A stretch of DNA of 64,000 bases from Phaeosaccion multiseriatum. Its lineage: Eukaryota; Ochrophyta, other classes. The notes under the pieces are model-generated. The model saw only the letters and a list, made by a program, of their open reading frames with translations, ran no database searches and was not told the origin of the DNA. Below, piece after piece: positions 45,829 to 57,111 of the stretch. Where the stretch lies: the NCBI GenBank assembly GCA_965112735.1, contig OZ218950.1, positions 5,084,001 to 5,148,000 of the forward strand, read 5' to 3'. The position numbers and the translations under genes were made by a program. How positions within the stretch are numbered: the stretch's first letter is position 1; the number at the start of each line of letters is the position of its first letter.

Positions 45829-47759
45829 AGTCAAGTTGGGTATATGTATGATTCATTTTTTCTCTTCTTCTTCTGTAGTGACAAGACTTCTTACAGAGAC
45901 TTTCAAAGACAAGGGACGGCGAGTCCTTTCCTTACCGCTCGAACAGCTGCACAGCAAGAAAGCAAGAAGATGGAGCATGCTCCACTTCCATTCTGCGGGG
46001 GTGGTGTGTGAGACAGCGGAGATGTGTCGATGTGATAGAGTGTGAGTTTCAGCAGGGAAGGTCGGGATGAGGTCCTCAGCAGGGCACATGAGTTGTCTTC
46101 AGCAGAGCAGTGGAGGCCGTGCATGAGTTTCAGTACATGTAGGGCAGAGAGGTCGAGTCTGCTTCAGATTGGACTTGGCTGGACTAGCGGCCTAGGCCTA
46201 GAGGTGAAAGTGGAGGGGCCGCAGGCATCGCAAATGACTCCATTCACCGTACACAGAGCCGCTTTCCTCATTTCTCATCATCTCGTAACTCGGACGACAG
46301 ACATCAACAGAGCAGGGCACCGTCTTGAGAATGGGAGAGGCAGAGTCTAGTGCAGCGCAGGGTGTGATGCCGCTCCTCCTCACTCGTCACCCACTCACCC
46401 ACTCACTCATCACTCAGTCCGTACTCACTCATTCCCCTCCCTCATTAACTCTTTCACTCACCCCCTCAAAGCACACGAGCACTAACTCACTCGCTCGAAC
46501 GGTCATTCACTCCACGCACGCGCGCGTACATTCACTCGCTCACTCCCGCAAAGCACTTGAGCACTCACTCGCTCCCTCATTCACTCAACGCACGCACCCA
46601 CTTGCTCTCTCTCTCACCCACTCATGCACTCACGCACCAGCTCAACCACTCACTCACTCAACCACCCACGCACCCACTCACTCGCTCTTTCAGACACCCA
46701 CTCGCTGACTGACACACTCACTCACTCTTCGACTTTTGCACACGCGCACTCGCTCACTCTCACCCACGCCCCCAAATCACCGCCTAAAGTCTATTTCGGG
46801 TTCAGGAAGTTGAGTTCGACATTACGTAAGGGTGGTTGCGTGCCTTGGAGGGTGTGTGGCAGCAAGGAGGATCAGTGACACGGTGGCAGGATAGGAGAGC
46901 CTCGATACAATACAGGCAGCAACACCCAGGGCACAGGGCCAGGACGCCAAGGAAGGGGAGGGTACGGGTCAGGTGAGACAACTGCTACAGTACTGCACGA
47001 ATCCCTCTCCTCTCTACCTTTTGAGTGAGCGTTCTGATGATGTGCATAGTACGAGTGGAAGCGGCAGCAATGAGCAATGGTGATGAGAGAGGACCGGTAG
47101 ACTAAAGACCAAGAGCCAAGAGCACAGTTAGTTCGAGGAGGGCATATGACCAAAGCAAGACAGAGGGATGAGTTAATGAATCAGCGGCGCAAAGAGAGAA
47201 GCATGAGCAAGTCAAGTCGTCTCAGAAGGGCCACAAAAAGATTAAATTGGTGGGAAAGTTCGTGCTCTTGTTTACGTACGAGAGAGCGCTCCAAATGTTA
47301 GGCATACACATAACCATTTCACACTATTCGTGTATGTAGGCAACACATAAGAGGGGAAGCACCTTTGTTAAGTACACAGGCGCCAGAGTGATGTTCCAAA
47401 ACGAGTCTATGCAAACATGAGTTCGGCGTCATAGTCCATGTCCTTCTCCCCCGCCCTTCACTGCCCTACTACCTCTCAAGCATCCTGCAGTCTCTCCCTT
47501 CTCCCCAATCCCCCTACTCGATCCTATTGCACCATTCCATTCTTTCACTTCTCATGAGTTGTCTCCCTACAGCCTGATCAGTCTCTCTACTCACCACACT
47601 CCCAGTCGCATCCATGAACTGTACACTACATACGGCACGACACACATTATGAAGCTCAAAGGCAAGCACACCAACGAGAGAAAAGAAAGCAAGTAATCAT
47701 CGCCCCCCACAGGGTACCATTTATCCCATCCCCTCCCTTCCTCAAAGTTGCATCTCCAA
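45829..47759. other. Large intergenic region, no supported gene
   Basis: Roughly 1.9 kb between convergent genes. Contains a degenerate CACT-type array (about 46378-46760) and, near 46180-46228, a short block resembling the inner end of the inverted-repeat element at 60322 (shared GCCTAGGCCTAGAG and GGGGCCGCAGGC). The stretch 47150-47650 is less GC-rich and has no open frame of interest. Confidence 0.55.
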
Positions 47760-50102
47760 TCACCGCCTCATGGTATCCATCCCTCCCCCGCCCCTCCCTC
47801 TCCCTTGTTGCCACCCAGCAGGAGGCATTCCCATCGGCCCCCCCATGGGCCTTCCCATCGGTCCTCCCATCGGTCCTCCCATGGGGCCTGCCATGGGCGG
47901 CACGGCCATCCCCATTCCCATCCCCCTTGGTCCCTGCATCCCTGGCCCTGGCCCTGGCCCTGGCCCTGGTATGCCCCTCCCCCCCCCCATTCCAGGAGGA
48001 GGGGCTAACAGGGTTCCCATGCCTCTGAAGCCTGGCGGCGGTGGCCCTCCTTGCCCCCCTGGAGGCCCCCCTCCTGGAGGTGCGTTCCAACCTATCGAAT
48101 TGGGCCCATCCGGTCCCCTCGGTCCCATTCTTTCCCCTAGACTTCCCATTCCTCGCCCCGCAGGCCCTGGTCCCGGGCCTCCCGGTCCTCCTGGTCCTCC
48201 CACCCCCCCTGGGCCCCCCATACCCCCTGGACCTCCCATGCCCCGGGGGCCTCCCATCCCTCCTGGACCTCCCATTCCCCGGGGGCCTCCCATACCCACC
48301 CCTGGACCCCCTCCTCCCATGCCTCTTGGGCCTCCTTCTCCTCCCATACCCCTTGGACCTCCCATACCCCCCCTTGGACCTCCTCCCATCCCCCGGGGGC
48401 CTCCCATCCCTGCTGGGCCTCCCATACCCACCCCTGGACCCCCTCCTCCCATGTCTGCCCCCGGACCCCCTCCTCCTATGCCTCTTGGGCCTCCTTCTCC
48501 TCCCATTCCCCTTGGACCTCCCATACCCCCCCTTGGACCTCCTCCCATCCCCCGGGGGCCTCCCATCCCACCTGGGCCTCCCATACCCACCCCTGGACCC
48601 CCTCCTCCCATGTCTGCCCCCGGACCCCCTCCTCCCATGCCTCTTGGGCCTCCTTCTCCTCCCACACCCCTTGGATCTCCCATACCCCCCCTTGGACCAC
48701 CTCCCATCCCCCGGGGGCCTCCCATCCCCCCTGGGCCTCCCATACCCCCCCCTGGACCCCCTCCTCCCATGCCTCTTGGGCCTCCTCCAATAATCCCAGG
48801 GCCTCCTCCTCCTCCTCCCATCCCCCGTGGGCCTCCTCCTCCTCCTCCTCCTCCCACCCCCCCTGGACCTCCTACGCCTCGAGAGGGTTCCCCCATTCCC
48901 CTTGGACCTCCTCCCATACCCCGTGGGCCCCCCATACCTCCTCCTCCTCCTCCTCCTCCCCCAAGCCCCCCCCCAGGACCTGCTACCCCCATACCTATGC
49001 CCATTGCTGGACCCCCAAACCCCCGTGGTGGTGGTAGTGGGCCTCCTCTTGCTGGGGGAGGAGGAGGAACAACAGGCTTTGGGCCGCCCCCTCTCATACC
49101 ATTCGCAGTACCTACGTGTAGTGGCGGTGGTGCGTCGTCTCCTCTGTGCATACCTGACGGAGCTTGTCCCGGCCCTCCTCCACCCCGCCCGCCCATGCCG
49201 AAGCCCGGCCCATTTCCGGGCATGCCCCTCGCTCCAAAGGCCGACGGCGGTGGGGGCATTCCTCTCGCTCCTGCCCTTGCCATGGGAGAAGCAGAAGCAG
49301 CAGCAGCGAGAGGTGGTTGCCCTGCATGCCCTCCCCTGCCGCCAGTGCTGTCCTTCTCTGTGCCCCCCCCTCCCCCTCCCCCCCCCCCTGCGTGAGGGGG
49401 GCGTCCCCTTCCGTCCATGCCCCAGTCTGCGTCAGGGGCAGGCCTTCCCGTAGCGTGGAAGTGCCCTTCTCCATCCCTACTGCCGCCCCGGTGGTGTGGT
49501 GTCCCCCAGTTCTGCTGTGCTGAGGCGTTGTTTGCAGATCCCGTAGCTGCACCCTGAGCCCCCCTCCAACCCCCGTTGCTGCCAGTGTTGCCTCCTCTGG
49601 TGGGGGGGGCTAAATGGTCGCTACCAGTTTCCTCCACAGATCGCTTCTGTCCCCTCTTGTTGTCTACCGGACCCCCTCCTCCCATGTGAGCGGAGGGGGG
49701 AGGGCGTGCTGCACCCCCTCCTGGAGGACCACCTCCACCTCCACCTACACCCCCCCCCCATCTGGCGTGGTCGTTCCCACCGTGTCCCGGAGCGTTGCCG
49801 CCGCCTTGAAAAGCGGGAGGGCCTCCAGAAGGCCGGCCGTGACCATCTACCCACGAGTCTCTATTGTTGCCCCAGTCCGAGGACTCAGCAGCATACCCCC
49901 TTTGGCCCTGAGGGCGTCCTTGCTGCTGCTGCTGCTGCTGTTGTTGTTGTTGTTGCTGGTGTTGTTGTTGTTGTACATGTGGTGCCCCTTCCCAGCCTCC
50001 GCCTCCGTCGGGTGCGTTACCGGAGCCAGCAGGAGGCTGATGCTGCTGGCTTGCTCCATCCCAGGAAGAAGGGCCTCTATACTGCGCATCCCGTTCAGGG
50101 TA

Positions 50103-50152
<50 letters not shown>

Positions 50153-51156
50153 TGTAGTGGCTCTGGCTCCGATCATAGCCAGAAGACGCCCCTTCCTCCG
50201 CTACTGCCTTGGTGCTGCCCGTAGCCCACCCCCCCCAGTCCTTTCTTTGCCCTTGCTCCGGCGGTTGATTCGGCTGGTGCTGGTGCTGGTGCTGCTGCTG
50301 ATTCGAGCTGTTGTGTGGCGGTTGCTGGTGCTGCTGGTGCTGGTGCTGGTGCTGCGTCTCGTCCGCCACACGGGGGCGCTTCGAGGGAACAGCACCTGAG
50401 GAATAGGGGACTTGTTGCACCGGATACTGCTGGGGCGCCTGCTGCTGCTGCTCAGTCGTACTACTGGGGGCATATTGCTGCTGCTGCTGATCACGCTGAT
50501 GAGTACTGCTGCCATCTCCGCCCCCCTGGCCGGTGTGCTCACCGCTGTAGCCCTGATTGTACGGCTGGGCGTACTCCTGGTAGCCACCTTTGGTCGTAGC
50601 AGCAGCAGGTTTGTGCTGGTAATACGCGCTGCTTTGCTGCTGCCCCACAGAAGCCTGCTGCTGGTGCTGCTGCTGGTGCTGCTGCTGGTGCTGCGACGGC
50701 TGCTGCACCTGGTGATGCGAAGACACCTGCTGTTCCTGCTGTGGGTCTGATCCAGGAGCGGCGGACCACTGCTTGTCGCTCTCGGCAGCGGGAGCAGCAT
50801 CCACACCACCGACAGAGTCCCAACCCATGCTTCCTTCTGTCAGCTCGCCGATGGCCAAGAGCAGCCCGTCGACGAAAGCTGTCGTGTCTCCGTGCAGATA
50901 TTCAGTGAGATAGGTAATACTCTTGCTTCGGAGAAGGGGCACCTGTCGGTTGCACACAGCACACAGAGAGGAAGTTAAGCGAGATGGGAAAAAATAAGGG
51001 AGGGAGAGGAGGAGGGGGACTCACCGGATCTCTGCTCGCATTCACAAACGACACAATGTACGCCACGAGATCGCTGGGGTCAGACTGCATCTTGATCTGC
51101 AAGACTGTCCGGAGCCAATCATTGAGCTGCCCCGTTTGCTTCAAGGACAGTCGCAT
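47760..51156 (-). CDS. RBM26/27-type PWI-domain protein with Gln-rich and Gly/Pro/Met-rich tail
   Basis: Exons on the minus strand: 51025-51156 and 47760-50942, predicting 1104 residues. The first 90 residues (GQLNDWLRTVLQIKMQSDPS, then AYIVSFVNASRDP, LRSKSITYLTEYLHGDTTAF, FVDGLLLAIGE) match the PWI-like N-terminal domain of RBM26/RBM27, which act in nuclear RNA decay adaptors. After that: a Gln/His-rich region with poly-Gln (CTG runs on plus, about 50104-50150), then RG/GG-rich sequence with one PSKRPRV stretch that could serve as nuclear signal. The C-terminal half is built of PRGMGG, GPGG and GGMGGP units, ending GWQQGRGRGGGGMDTMRR. I see no RRM or CCCH finger, so it is not a full RBM26. 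Start set at the first in-frame ATG; the frame extends further up to a possible acceptor. Confidence 0.75.
48130..48960 (-). repeat. Tandem PRGMGG/GGPG protein-coding repeats
   Basis: On the minus strand, units of about 30-60 bases encode MGGPRGMGGPGG-like peptides. At least two larger blocks (about 48298-48470 and 48420-48590) are near-identical higher-order copies, including a GGGGPGADMGGGGPGVGMGG segment. Opposite-strand frames stay open only because the repeat is so biased. Confidence 0.85.
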
Positions 51157-51262
51157 TGCTCCGTCCAGAGAGATGGGAGCGAAACACTCCACAACCTGGG
51201 CTCACGCTCCTCTCCCTTTTCTCCCTCGAGGCGCAATCTGAATCTATTGATGACCGGTTTTG

Positions 51263-51876
51263 GTGGGGCGAGATGCCCCACTCGGTGAAAGTGGGTATTT
51301 TTAGTACCCAATTTTTTTAAAAGTGGGTATTTTTAGTACAGTACCCAATATGGACCAGTAGCGCCCCTCCCCCCCCCCCTCCTTTTTTGTGTGTGTATCT
51401 CTCCCCTCCTCCTCCAAAATATACTACGCTATGATATGACGATTTAATGGTATTACCACGATAACAATGGTATTCATATTTACAGACACACTTAGTGTCC
51501 GTCCTCAATCATGCATGGCTTACAGTAGTAGTCAAAATCGCCTTCCGCAAAACCCTTGCTGTCGCAAAACTCGACGGTGCACATGTGGTGCACGAGGTTT
51601 CCACACGCTCTTTCGGATGGGCAGAGGAACAGCTTGACTTGCGAGGGCTTAGTACAGCCATACGAGCATGTGAAGGCCATGTCTCCCTCTCTCAAGCCGC
51701 CCAACGACGGCGCTGCTGACGCGGCAGCAGCGGCAGTAGCGGCCGCAGCGGCCGCATCAGAGGCAGCAGCAGAAGCAGCATCAGAAGCAGTACCAGTACC
51801 AGTACGCTGTTTTTTTTGGGCCCCCCTTCCCCCACCCCTTCCTCCTCGTCCTCCTCCGGCTCCGCCTCCTCCTGTT

Positions 51877-51910
<34 letters not shown>

Positions 51911-54821
51911 TGCTGCTGCCACCTCCCTCCTCGTCGTCCTCTGCACCGCTATCACCTCCATCCCCCTCCTTCGACTCGTCTGCACCAGTGCCACTTTCCT
52001 TCGCCCTCGCCCGCTTCGCCCGTTTTTTCGCGTCCGCCTGCTGCGCGCTCCATAAATTATACACGGTGGTCCACACCAGCTGATTGAAGCGGCGCTTGTG
52101 AGAATCAGAACGAGACTTGATGTCAAAGGCGTCTTTGACTGCGTCAAACATGCTTCGCGCTTCTTCAAGCGTCGGCTTGTCCTTCCAGAGCCCCTTTTCT
52201 TTCGCCGCGGATTCAATCGCACCCATCAAACAGCAAAATTTTGACATCCTTCGCTTCTCCGCCCTCCCCTGCACGTCTGCTGTCGTGAATTCTCGAAGGC
52301 GAGGAGTGCCTGTCATCCAAGCATCCCAAGCAGCGCGCACAGTGAAGCTAGGGACCTCAAAGTGCTCGGGAAGGGTATGCCACCGGCCGTTGTAGAGATA
52401 CAGAGGTGGCTGATCTGCACCTGCACAAGAAGAAGAAGAGGGCGGGGCGCTGCTCGAACCCTCACCAAGGCCCAGAGTGCCTGCCTGGTGAGCCGCGAGA
52501 AGGTCGCTGAGCCCACTCTTAGAAAAGGCTGCGTCGAGGGTCGTCTGCAGGGCCCTGCTCACACCCAGACTGGTGACAGTGCCAGAGGCCTGTGCATTCT
52601 CCTCCAGAACGTCACGGATCAGCGTCTCCAAGTCGACCTTGATCGTCTGGCCCAACACCTCAAGCTTGCCGCCTAGAGAGGCCACGCTGTCCGCCACGAC
52701 TTGGAATTGCCTCAGCTGCACGACGTGGGGAGGAATCCCGGTTGCAGAAATCTCGTCCGTCTCGTCCGGATACTTCAGCACGACATGCTCTGAAAGGTCC
52801 GCCAGCAACCTTTGATCTCGGAAGAGCTGTGTCGTGAAAAGAGGGTGATTCTCCTGAAGAGTGCTGCGCAGAAAGCCGGCGTGGTACACCACACTGGCAA
52901 GACAGAATTCAGCCACCTTCCTCAATCTCAGCGGCACGTCCCTGAAGCAGCTCACAATGGCTCCCGCGAGCACGTCTTCAATGCCCTCCTTCGCTGTGCC
53001 GTCCACCTTGAGGCGCTGAAAAAAGGGAGGAAGCAATGCAAACTCCTTCGCTGAGATGTTCGCGCCGGAGGCAGCCCGGCCCACATACTGATCTGCTGCA
53101 TTGATGGGGTTGAAGTAGATGCCCTGCACGCCGGGAAGAGACCATCCCATAAGTTGCACAGCAATTGGGTTGGGAGCAGCGGACGAGCCGCTTGTGACGT
53201 GCGAGGCAGCGCCCTTGCGCCCAGAATGAGTGCCGAGGTCCTCTGGAGTCAGCCCCATGCCTTCCAAAATGGACGAGTTCGCCGCCGCCGTACGTCTGAG
53301 GAAGCCGCAATACCTATCGTACTGATTGTTGCCAGCGAACAGCGCGTTCTTCTCAAAACCAAAGCTCAGGAGGTAAACACCAAGCGCGAGGACGGGGCAG
53401 ATCTCCGGCATGATTGGATTCGCGTAGACGTGGCGAGGATGTCGGGCCTTCTCTCCCAGCTGATCGCCCTTTTGCTTCCCAAAATAGACGCAGAGCGCGT
53501 CCCCCTTCCACTCGAGATGATCGAGACAAATCTCCACACAGTTGGTGGCGCGGCACATCAGATTCCAGGAGAGAACGAGGAAGGGGTGGCCAAAGGCGCC
53601 CTGTCTGTGCCCGTTCTCACAGACTGCCGAGCTCAGCATTGCTGCGATGTACACAAGCGAAGGAAACAGTGGCAACCAAAGACGGCGTCAGGGCTAGGAA
53701 GTGAGTGGGGGGCATTCAATGCATCAGCCACTTGTCTCCACCCACTCCACTAGTTTCCACTGTCCACTGACTCCACACAGCTGGGAATTTACCTTTGGCA
53801 AGAGCGCGGTAGAGAGCGAACGGCATGGGAGCCTTCCTTCTCTGACTTCGACATTTCCCTCCTGCTTCTCTCCTGCGATCGTCCTCTTCAGCCCCTTGGT
53901 GAGCGTCGCAAGGTCGCTTTGCAATTTGCGGTGCTGTTCCTCCTGATGGTAGTCTCTGTACAGATTGAAGAGTGCAGAGCGTTTCGACTGTGCACCGGCC
54001 TTGGATAAGCCCTTCGGCCCCTTCTTGACTTCAAGCAGCCACCCGAAGAACGCGTCGGCTGTCAGCAGATGGAACAGCAAAGGGTGCGGCGCCCGAGGTG
54101 CTTGGATCAAGTGTGCCTTCACCCGCTTCGTCCACTGCGCCTCAGCCTTCTTCTTGGCCTTTGCTTGGGCTTTCGCTGCTCTCGACACCTCAGCCGGCGT
54201 CTGCTGTGCCGCTGCAGTGGCACCACCCGCTCCGCCAGGTGCGGCGGCTGCTGCGGCTGCTGCTGCTCTCCTCTGTGCTTCCTCCTCTTCCCCATCTTCC
54301 CCGTCTTCCTCCTCTTCCCCTTCCGGTGGAGCAAATGCTGTCCTGAAGTCAGGGTCCAGAAGCTCCGGGTGCTTGCGGAAGAGGTATCGGATCAGCATGG
54401 TGGAGGCGCATGCATATCCACTTCTCGAGCGTGGGGCGATGGTGTTGTTTCGGAGGTTCTGAATCTGCTGCTGCTCTGCAGTAAGCGGTGCTTCTTCCCC
54501 CTCTGCTGCTGGTGCTTCCGGAACCGTAGCAACAGCGACGTCAGCCATGGTATGCTCTGTTCTCCTGCAAATTCACGTGGGAGATGCCCCTCCCACCACT
54601 GGCATCAGCTGTTACAGCCGGGTATCGTCCGCGCAGCCGCTGCTCCTCTTACATAGCTGCCCTGTGCAAATATGCTGATGCTGTGAATGAATAAAAATCC
54701 ATGTGGGGAGGGGGGGGAGAATGCCCCACAACCAAAAAATATTGGATAAAAAACTTGAAAAACGAGCATTTGTGGCCCATAAAATATCCAAAACCATAAT
54801 TTCGTGGGGCAGGTGCCCCAC
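51263..54821 (-). mobile_element. Crypton-like tyrosine-recombinase DNA transposon
   Basis: Contains one spliced tyrosine-recombinase gene and no reverse transcriptase, RNase H or DDE transposase. Approximate ends are set by two hairpin-like palindromes: gtggggc-5nt-gccccac at 51263-51281 and gtggggc-4nt-gccccac at 54804-54821. Inward of each, after about 10-20 bases, comes a similar AT-rich sequence in inverted orientation (ggtattttta on the left; ggatatttta read on minus on the right). Two further gtggg/cccac palindromes lie inside the right end (about 54579-54596 and 54703-54729). No convincing target-site duplication is visible, in line with Cryptons, which do not make long ones. Boundaries are inferred. 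Confidence 0.65.
51492..54548 (-). CDS. Tyrosine recombinase of Crypton-like element with C-terminal Cys/His finger
   Basis: Proposed exons 53793-54548 and 51492-53600 with a 192-base intron (gtaaat...gacag), predicting 954 residues. The two open frames share phase, and the intron removes three in-frame stops. Catalytic residues in order: Arg269 (LSWNLMCRATN), a Lys around 294-296 (GKQKGDQ), His377 and Arg380 (DLGTHSGRKGAAS), Trp405 (QLMGWS, in the His/Trp position) and Tyr414 (GIYFNP). This is the R-K-HxxR-H/W-Y set. The N-terminal region is Ala/Glu-rich with a helical core (ALFNLYRDYHQEEQH), as expected for a core-binding domain. The C terminus adds Ala/Gly-rich linkers and a Cys/His cluster (CSYGCTKPS, CPSERACGNLVHHMC, YYCKPCMIED) of PHD/RING-like spacing. 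The gene appears intact. Confidence 0.75.
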
Positions 54822-55098
54822 ATCACGGTACTATTAGACATACGGACTACAGAGAACTGTTTTTTTTCTTGGAAAGAAAGCTTACGTAAGGACCTTCTCT
54901 TAAACGGATATACGGCCCCAATGGATTCCGCTAAAGGATTAGGGGACTTAGATTGAGGTCGTGTATGTAGGAGAGGCTATCCTTCCCCCCTCATCTCCCT
55001 TTGACTTGGACACTTCCAGCAGAGAGGTGGGAATCGGAAAGGGCAGGAAGCCGAATGTAAAAGGGACTGCGTTGAAGCGATAGAATCTTCAATACGAG
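54822..55098. other. Intergenic region right of the transposon
   Basis: 277 bases between the Crypton right end and the 204-residue ORF. AT-richer than the window average. No motif recognised. Confidence 0.4.
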
Positions 55099-55713
55099 AT
55101 GTTAGAGGAGATTGTGCGGCTGTTGGCCAAGCCAAGGCTTAGGAGAAGGCCACCATACAAGATGCAGCGCCATGGCGTTAAGAGAGAGCACACCCCGCCC
55201 CACACGCCGTTTGAAGAGGAGCCGGCGCTGCGGCTTGAAGGGCCTTCCCACACGCCAGGCACGGTCATTTTCATCCCGCTCAAGTCAGAGCCCCAGCGCT
55301 GCCTCACGCAAGACCGCCCGACAGAGAGTGGCGTCCAGTCGAGCTGCCCCTTAGCAATGCTCGTGAGAGACCTGGAGGAGGAAAAGCAGGAGGAGTGGAG
55401 TGGGGTTGGGCCCCACTCTTACTCCTCGGACTTGGCGTCACATCCGATCTGGATCCCACCCCCCCGTGAGTGTGGAGATGATGATGATGACTGCGCAGTA
55501 GAGTACGACGATTCAAAAGATGTTTTTGTTGGCAGCCAGGACAGCCATTCAAGCGAGCACTTTGACAAATGGGAATCTGCCGTGATTAGGGGTCGCGCGC
55601 TGTCCACACCTAACCCAGGTATGGAGGGAATGGAGGACTCGGATCATGGCCTGGCAGCGGGTACACCGCCGCTTAGGCGGGAGTCTTCCCAGCTCTTTGA
55701 GATGGACATGTGA
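55099..55713 (+). CDS. Hypothetical intronless protein, 204 residues
   Basis: A single open frame from an ATG (MLEEIVRLLAKPRLRRRPPY) to a stop at 55713. Composition is mixed and non-repetitive: basic N terminus, Pro-rich middle (PPHTPFEEEPALRLEGPSHT), then acidic ECGDDDDDCAVEYDDSKDVF, Ser/Thr-rich sequence and a C-terminal ESSQLFEMDM. Looks like an intrinsically disordered regulatory protein. No transmembrane segment, signal peptide or known domain. Lying next to the transposon and without introns in an intron-rich genome, it could be a recent gene, a retrocopy or chance. No homologue comes to mind. Confidence 0.5.
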   Translation: MLEEIVRLLAKPRLRRRPPYKMQRHGVKREHTPPHTPFEEEPALRLEGPSHTPGTVIFIPLKSEPQRCLTQDRPTESGVQSSCPLAMLVRDLEEEKQEEWSGVGPHSYSSDLASHPIWIPPPRECGDDDDDCAVEYDDSKDVFVGSQDSHSSEHFDKWESAVIRGRALSTPNPGMEGMEDSDHGLAAGTPPLRRESSQLFEMDM

Positions 55714-56319
55714 GGAGCCTCATGGTTTTGTGGTGAAATGGGCCGCTTATATGGGAGGCCGAGGAAACATCAAGATGAGGGAAAGGGACGGTTTCTTTTT
55801 TATCTGCCAAGCACGGCGCATCGTAAGTGATGCGGCGCCTTGTGCTCAACGGTTTATCACACACCCGTCCGTCACGTGGACGGAAAAAAACCTATACTTA
55901 GAATATTATATATACGTCCGAGAGAGGATGATAGAGACGATTATATAGACGATATATGTAAGACAAATATATGATTAGACTTAACGTACTTCTCGTAAAA
56001 CCTCCCCCCCCCCCCACACACACCTTCTTTGAACTACTGTAGGAAGGATGGGGGGGCTAAGTGCGATTGCGCGGCTGTCCTCATCTCCTCCCTCTCTGCA
56101 GTGCTCTTCCTTCCACCCCCTTGCCGCAAGAACCACACGGGGCGTGTACTGTCATTTCGGCGGCTGGGGCAGCCCCCCCCTCCCCTTCGCACTGTATAAG
56201 AGAAGTGCTGGACAACGCGGGGGGGCCTCTCTCATGCACCTCTTCTGAAAACCAAAACCATGGGTCATCTCCTGCGCTCTTCCTTCCGCCCCCGTACCGC
56301 AAGAAAGCAGCAACCGAAA
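55714..56319. other. Intergenic, AT-rich, with an internal duplication
   Basis: AT-rich around 55890-55985. The sequences ccttccaccccct-tgccgcaagaa near 56108-56132 and ccttccgccccc-gtaccgcaagaa near 56282-56304 are similar, and gggcagccccc-style runs lie between. The second copy is near the CK2 beta stop. No gene supported. Confidence 0.45.
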
Positions 56320-57111
56320 TCACGTTTCTTCCTCTGGAAGTGGCTTGAATGCGCTTTCGTGCAGCTTGAAACCGTACACACGCGGAGTGTACAGCCCTTT
56401 CCGTGGCTGAGGCACCCCTCCCTTCTCGTACTGCATGAAGAAGAGGGGGTTGAACGTCGTGCCAAAGAAGGCGGCGTCTATGGCATCCTCCGCGCCTCCT
56501 CCTCCAGCTTCCCCTTGCAGAGAGTCTGGCGAAGAGTCCCTTCTCGCCCGACCGCTGCTATTACTACTACTGCTAATGCCACTGCTGCTCCCGCTGCCGC
56601 TGCTGCTACCGCTGCTGCTGCTCGTGACGTTATAGACCTCCCTGCAGCAGGAACAAAAGAGCTTCACAGTGTTGACCCCAAGCTCGTCGGCCAGTCCAAG
56701 AGGCAGCACAGGGTGGCCGGCACACAGACTCCTTGGACACCTCCCAAAGTCCGCCCGGCGGTACTTGCGCCGCATTGCCTCCATCCCACGCGTGCTGCAA
56801 ATAAACCTCGCGTGAATGAGTCCGTAGAGCGAGAGGGCGTCCTTGCTGGGAAGAGGGTCGCAAATCTGCTCCCTCGCCAGCAACTCGTCCAAGCTCGCCT
56901 GGAAATTGCCCGGTAACACTGGCTTCAAGCCATACAGGTTAAAATTGTCGCTTATGTAGCTCCTGTCGATGTGGCAAAGCAACCCTGGGATGCTGTACTC
57001 AGGAGCTGGAGACGAAAGCGAGCCCCCCCCCCGTCTGTCCTGAAAGCGCCGCTTGCCTCCTCCGCTACCGCCAGCCATGCTTCGCAACACCCTTGGCAAG
57101 GTCCTTCTCAT
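56320..57111 (-). CDS. CK2B: Casein kinase II regulatory (beta) subunit
   Basis: Intronless, 263 residues from ATG 57111; a second in-frame ATG (MAGGSGGGKRR) 11 codons later is an alternative. Motifs follow CK2 beta: SYISDNFNLYGL near residue 51, ALSLYGLIHARFICSTRGME near 92, and DFGRCPRSLC with VKLFCSCCREVY, which holds the zinc-binding Cys125, Cys130, Cys153 and Cys156 of the dimer interface. After that: AAFFGTTFNPLFFMQYEKG and YTPRVYGFKLHESAFKP. A Ser/Gly-rich insertion of about 45 residues (from residue 161) sits where animal CK2 beta has a short loop. Role by family: dimeric regulator of the CK2 tetramer. Divergent from SEC14. Confidence 0.93.
   Translation of the reverse strand: MRRTLPRVLRSMAGGSGGGKRRFQDRRGGGSLSSPAPEYSIPGLLCHIDRSYISDNFNLYGLKPVLPGNFQASLDELLAREQICDPLPSKDALSLYGLIHARFICSTRGMEAMRRKYRRADFGRCPRSLCAGHPVLPLGLADELGVNTVKLFCSCCREVYNVTSSSSGSSSGSGSSSGISSSSNSSGRARRDSSPDSLQGEAGGGGAEDAIDAAFFGTTFNPLFFMQYEKGGVPQPRKGLYTPRVYGFKLHESAFKPLPEEET

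Noticed and set aside
47200-47650. Scan for tRNA or small RNA genes in the long intergenic stretch
   Set aside because: No cloverleaf or internal promoter boxes could be recognised by eye; this is not a proof of absence, and a tRNAscan-type search would settle it.
47770-49395. 541-residue Pro-rich plus-strand ORF
   Set aside because: It is the antisense of the Gly/Met-rich tail of the PWI protein; pure composition effect, no motif, no splice context.
51556-52083. Ala-rich plus ORF over the Crypton gene
   Set aside because: Antisense of the recombinase linker; the minus frame carries catalytic motifs and spans the region.
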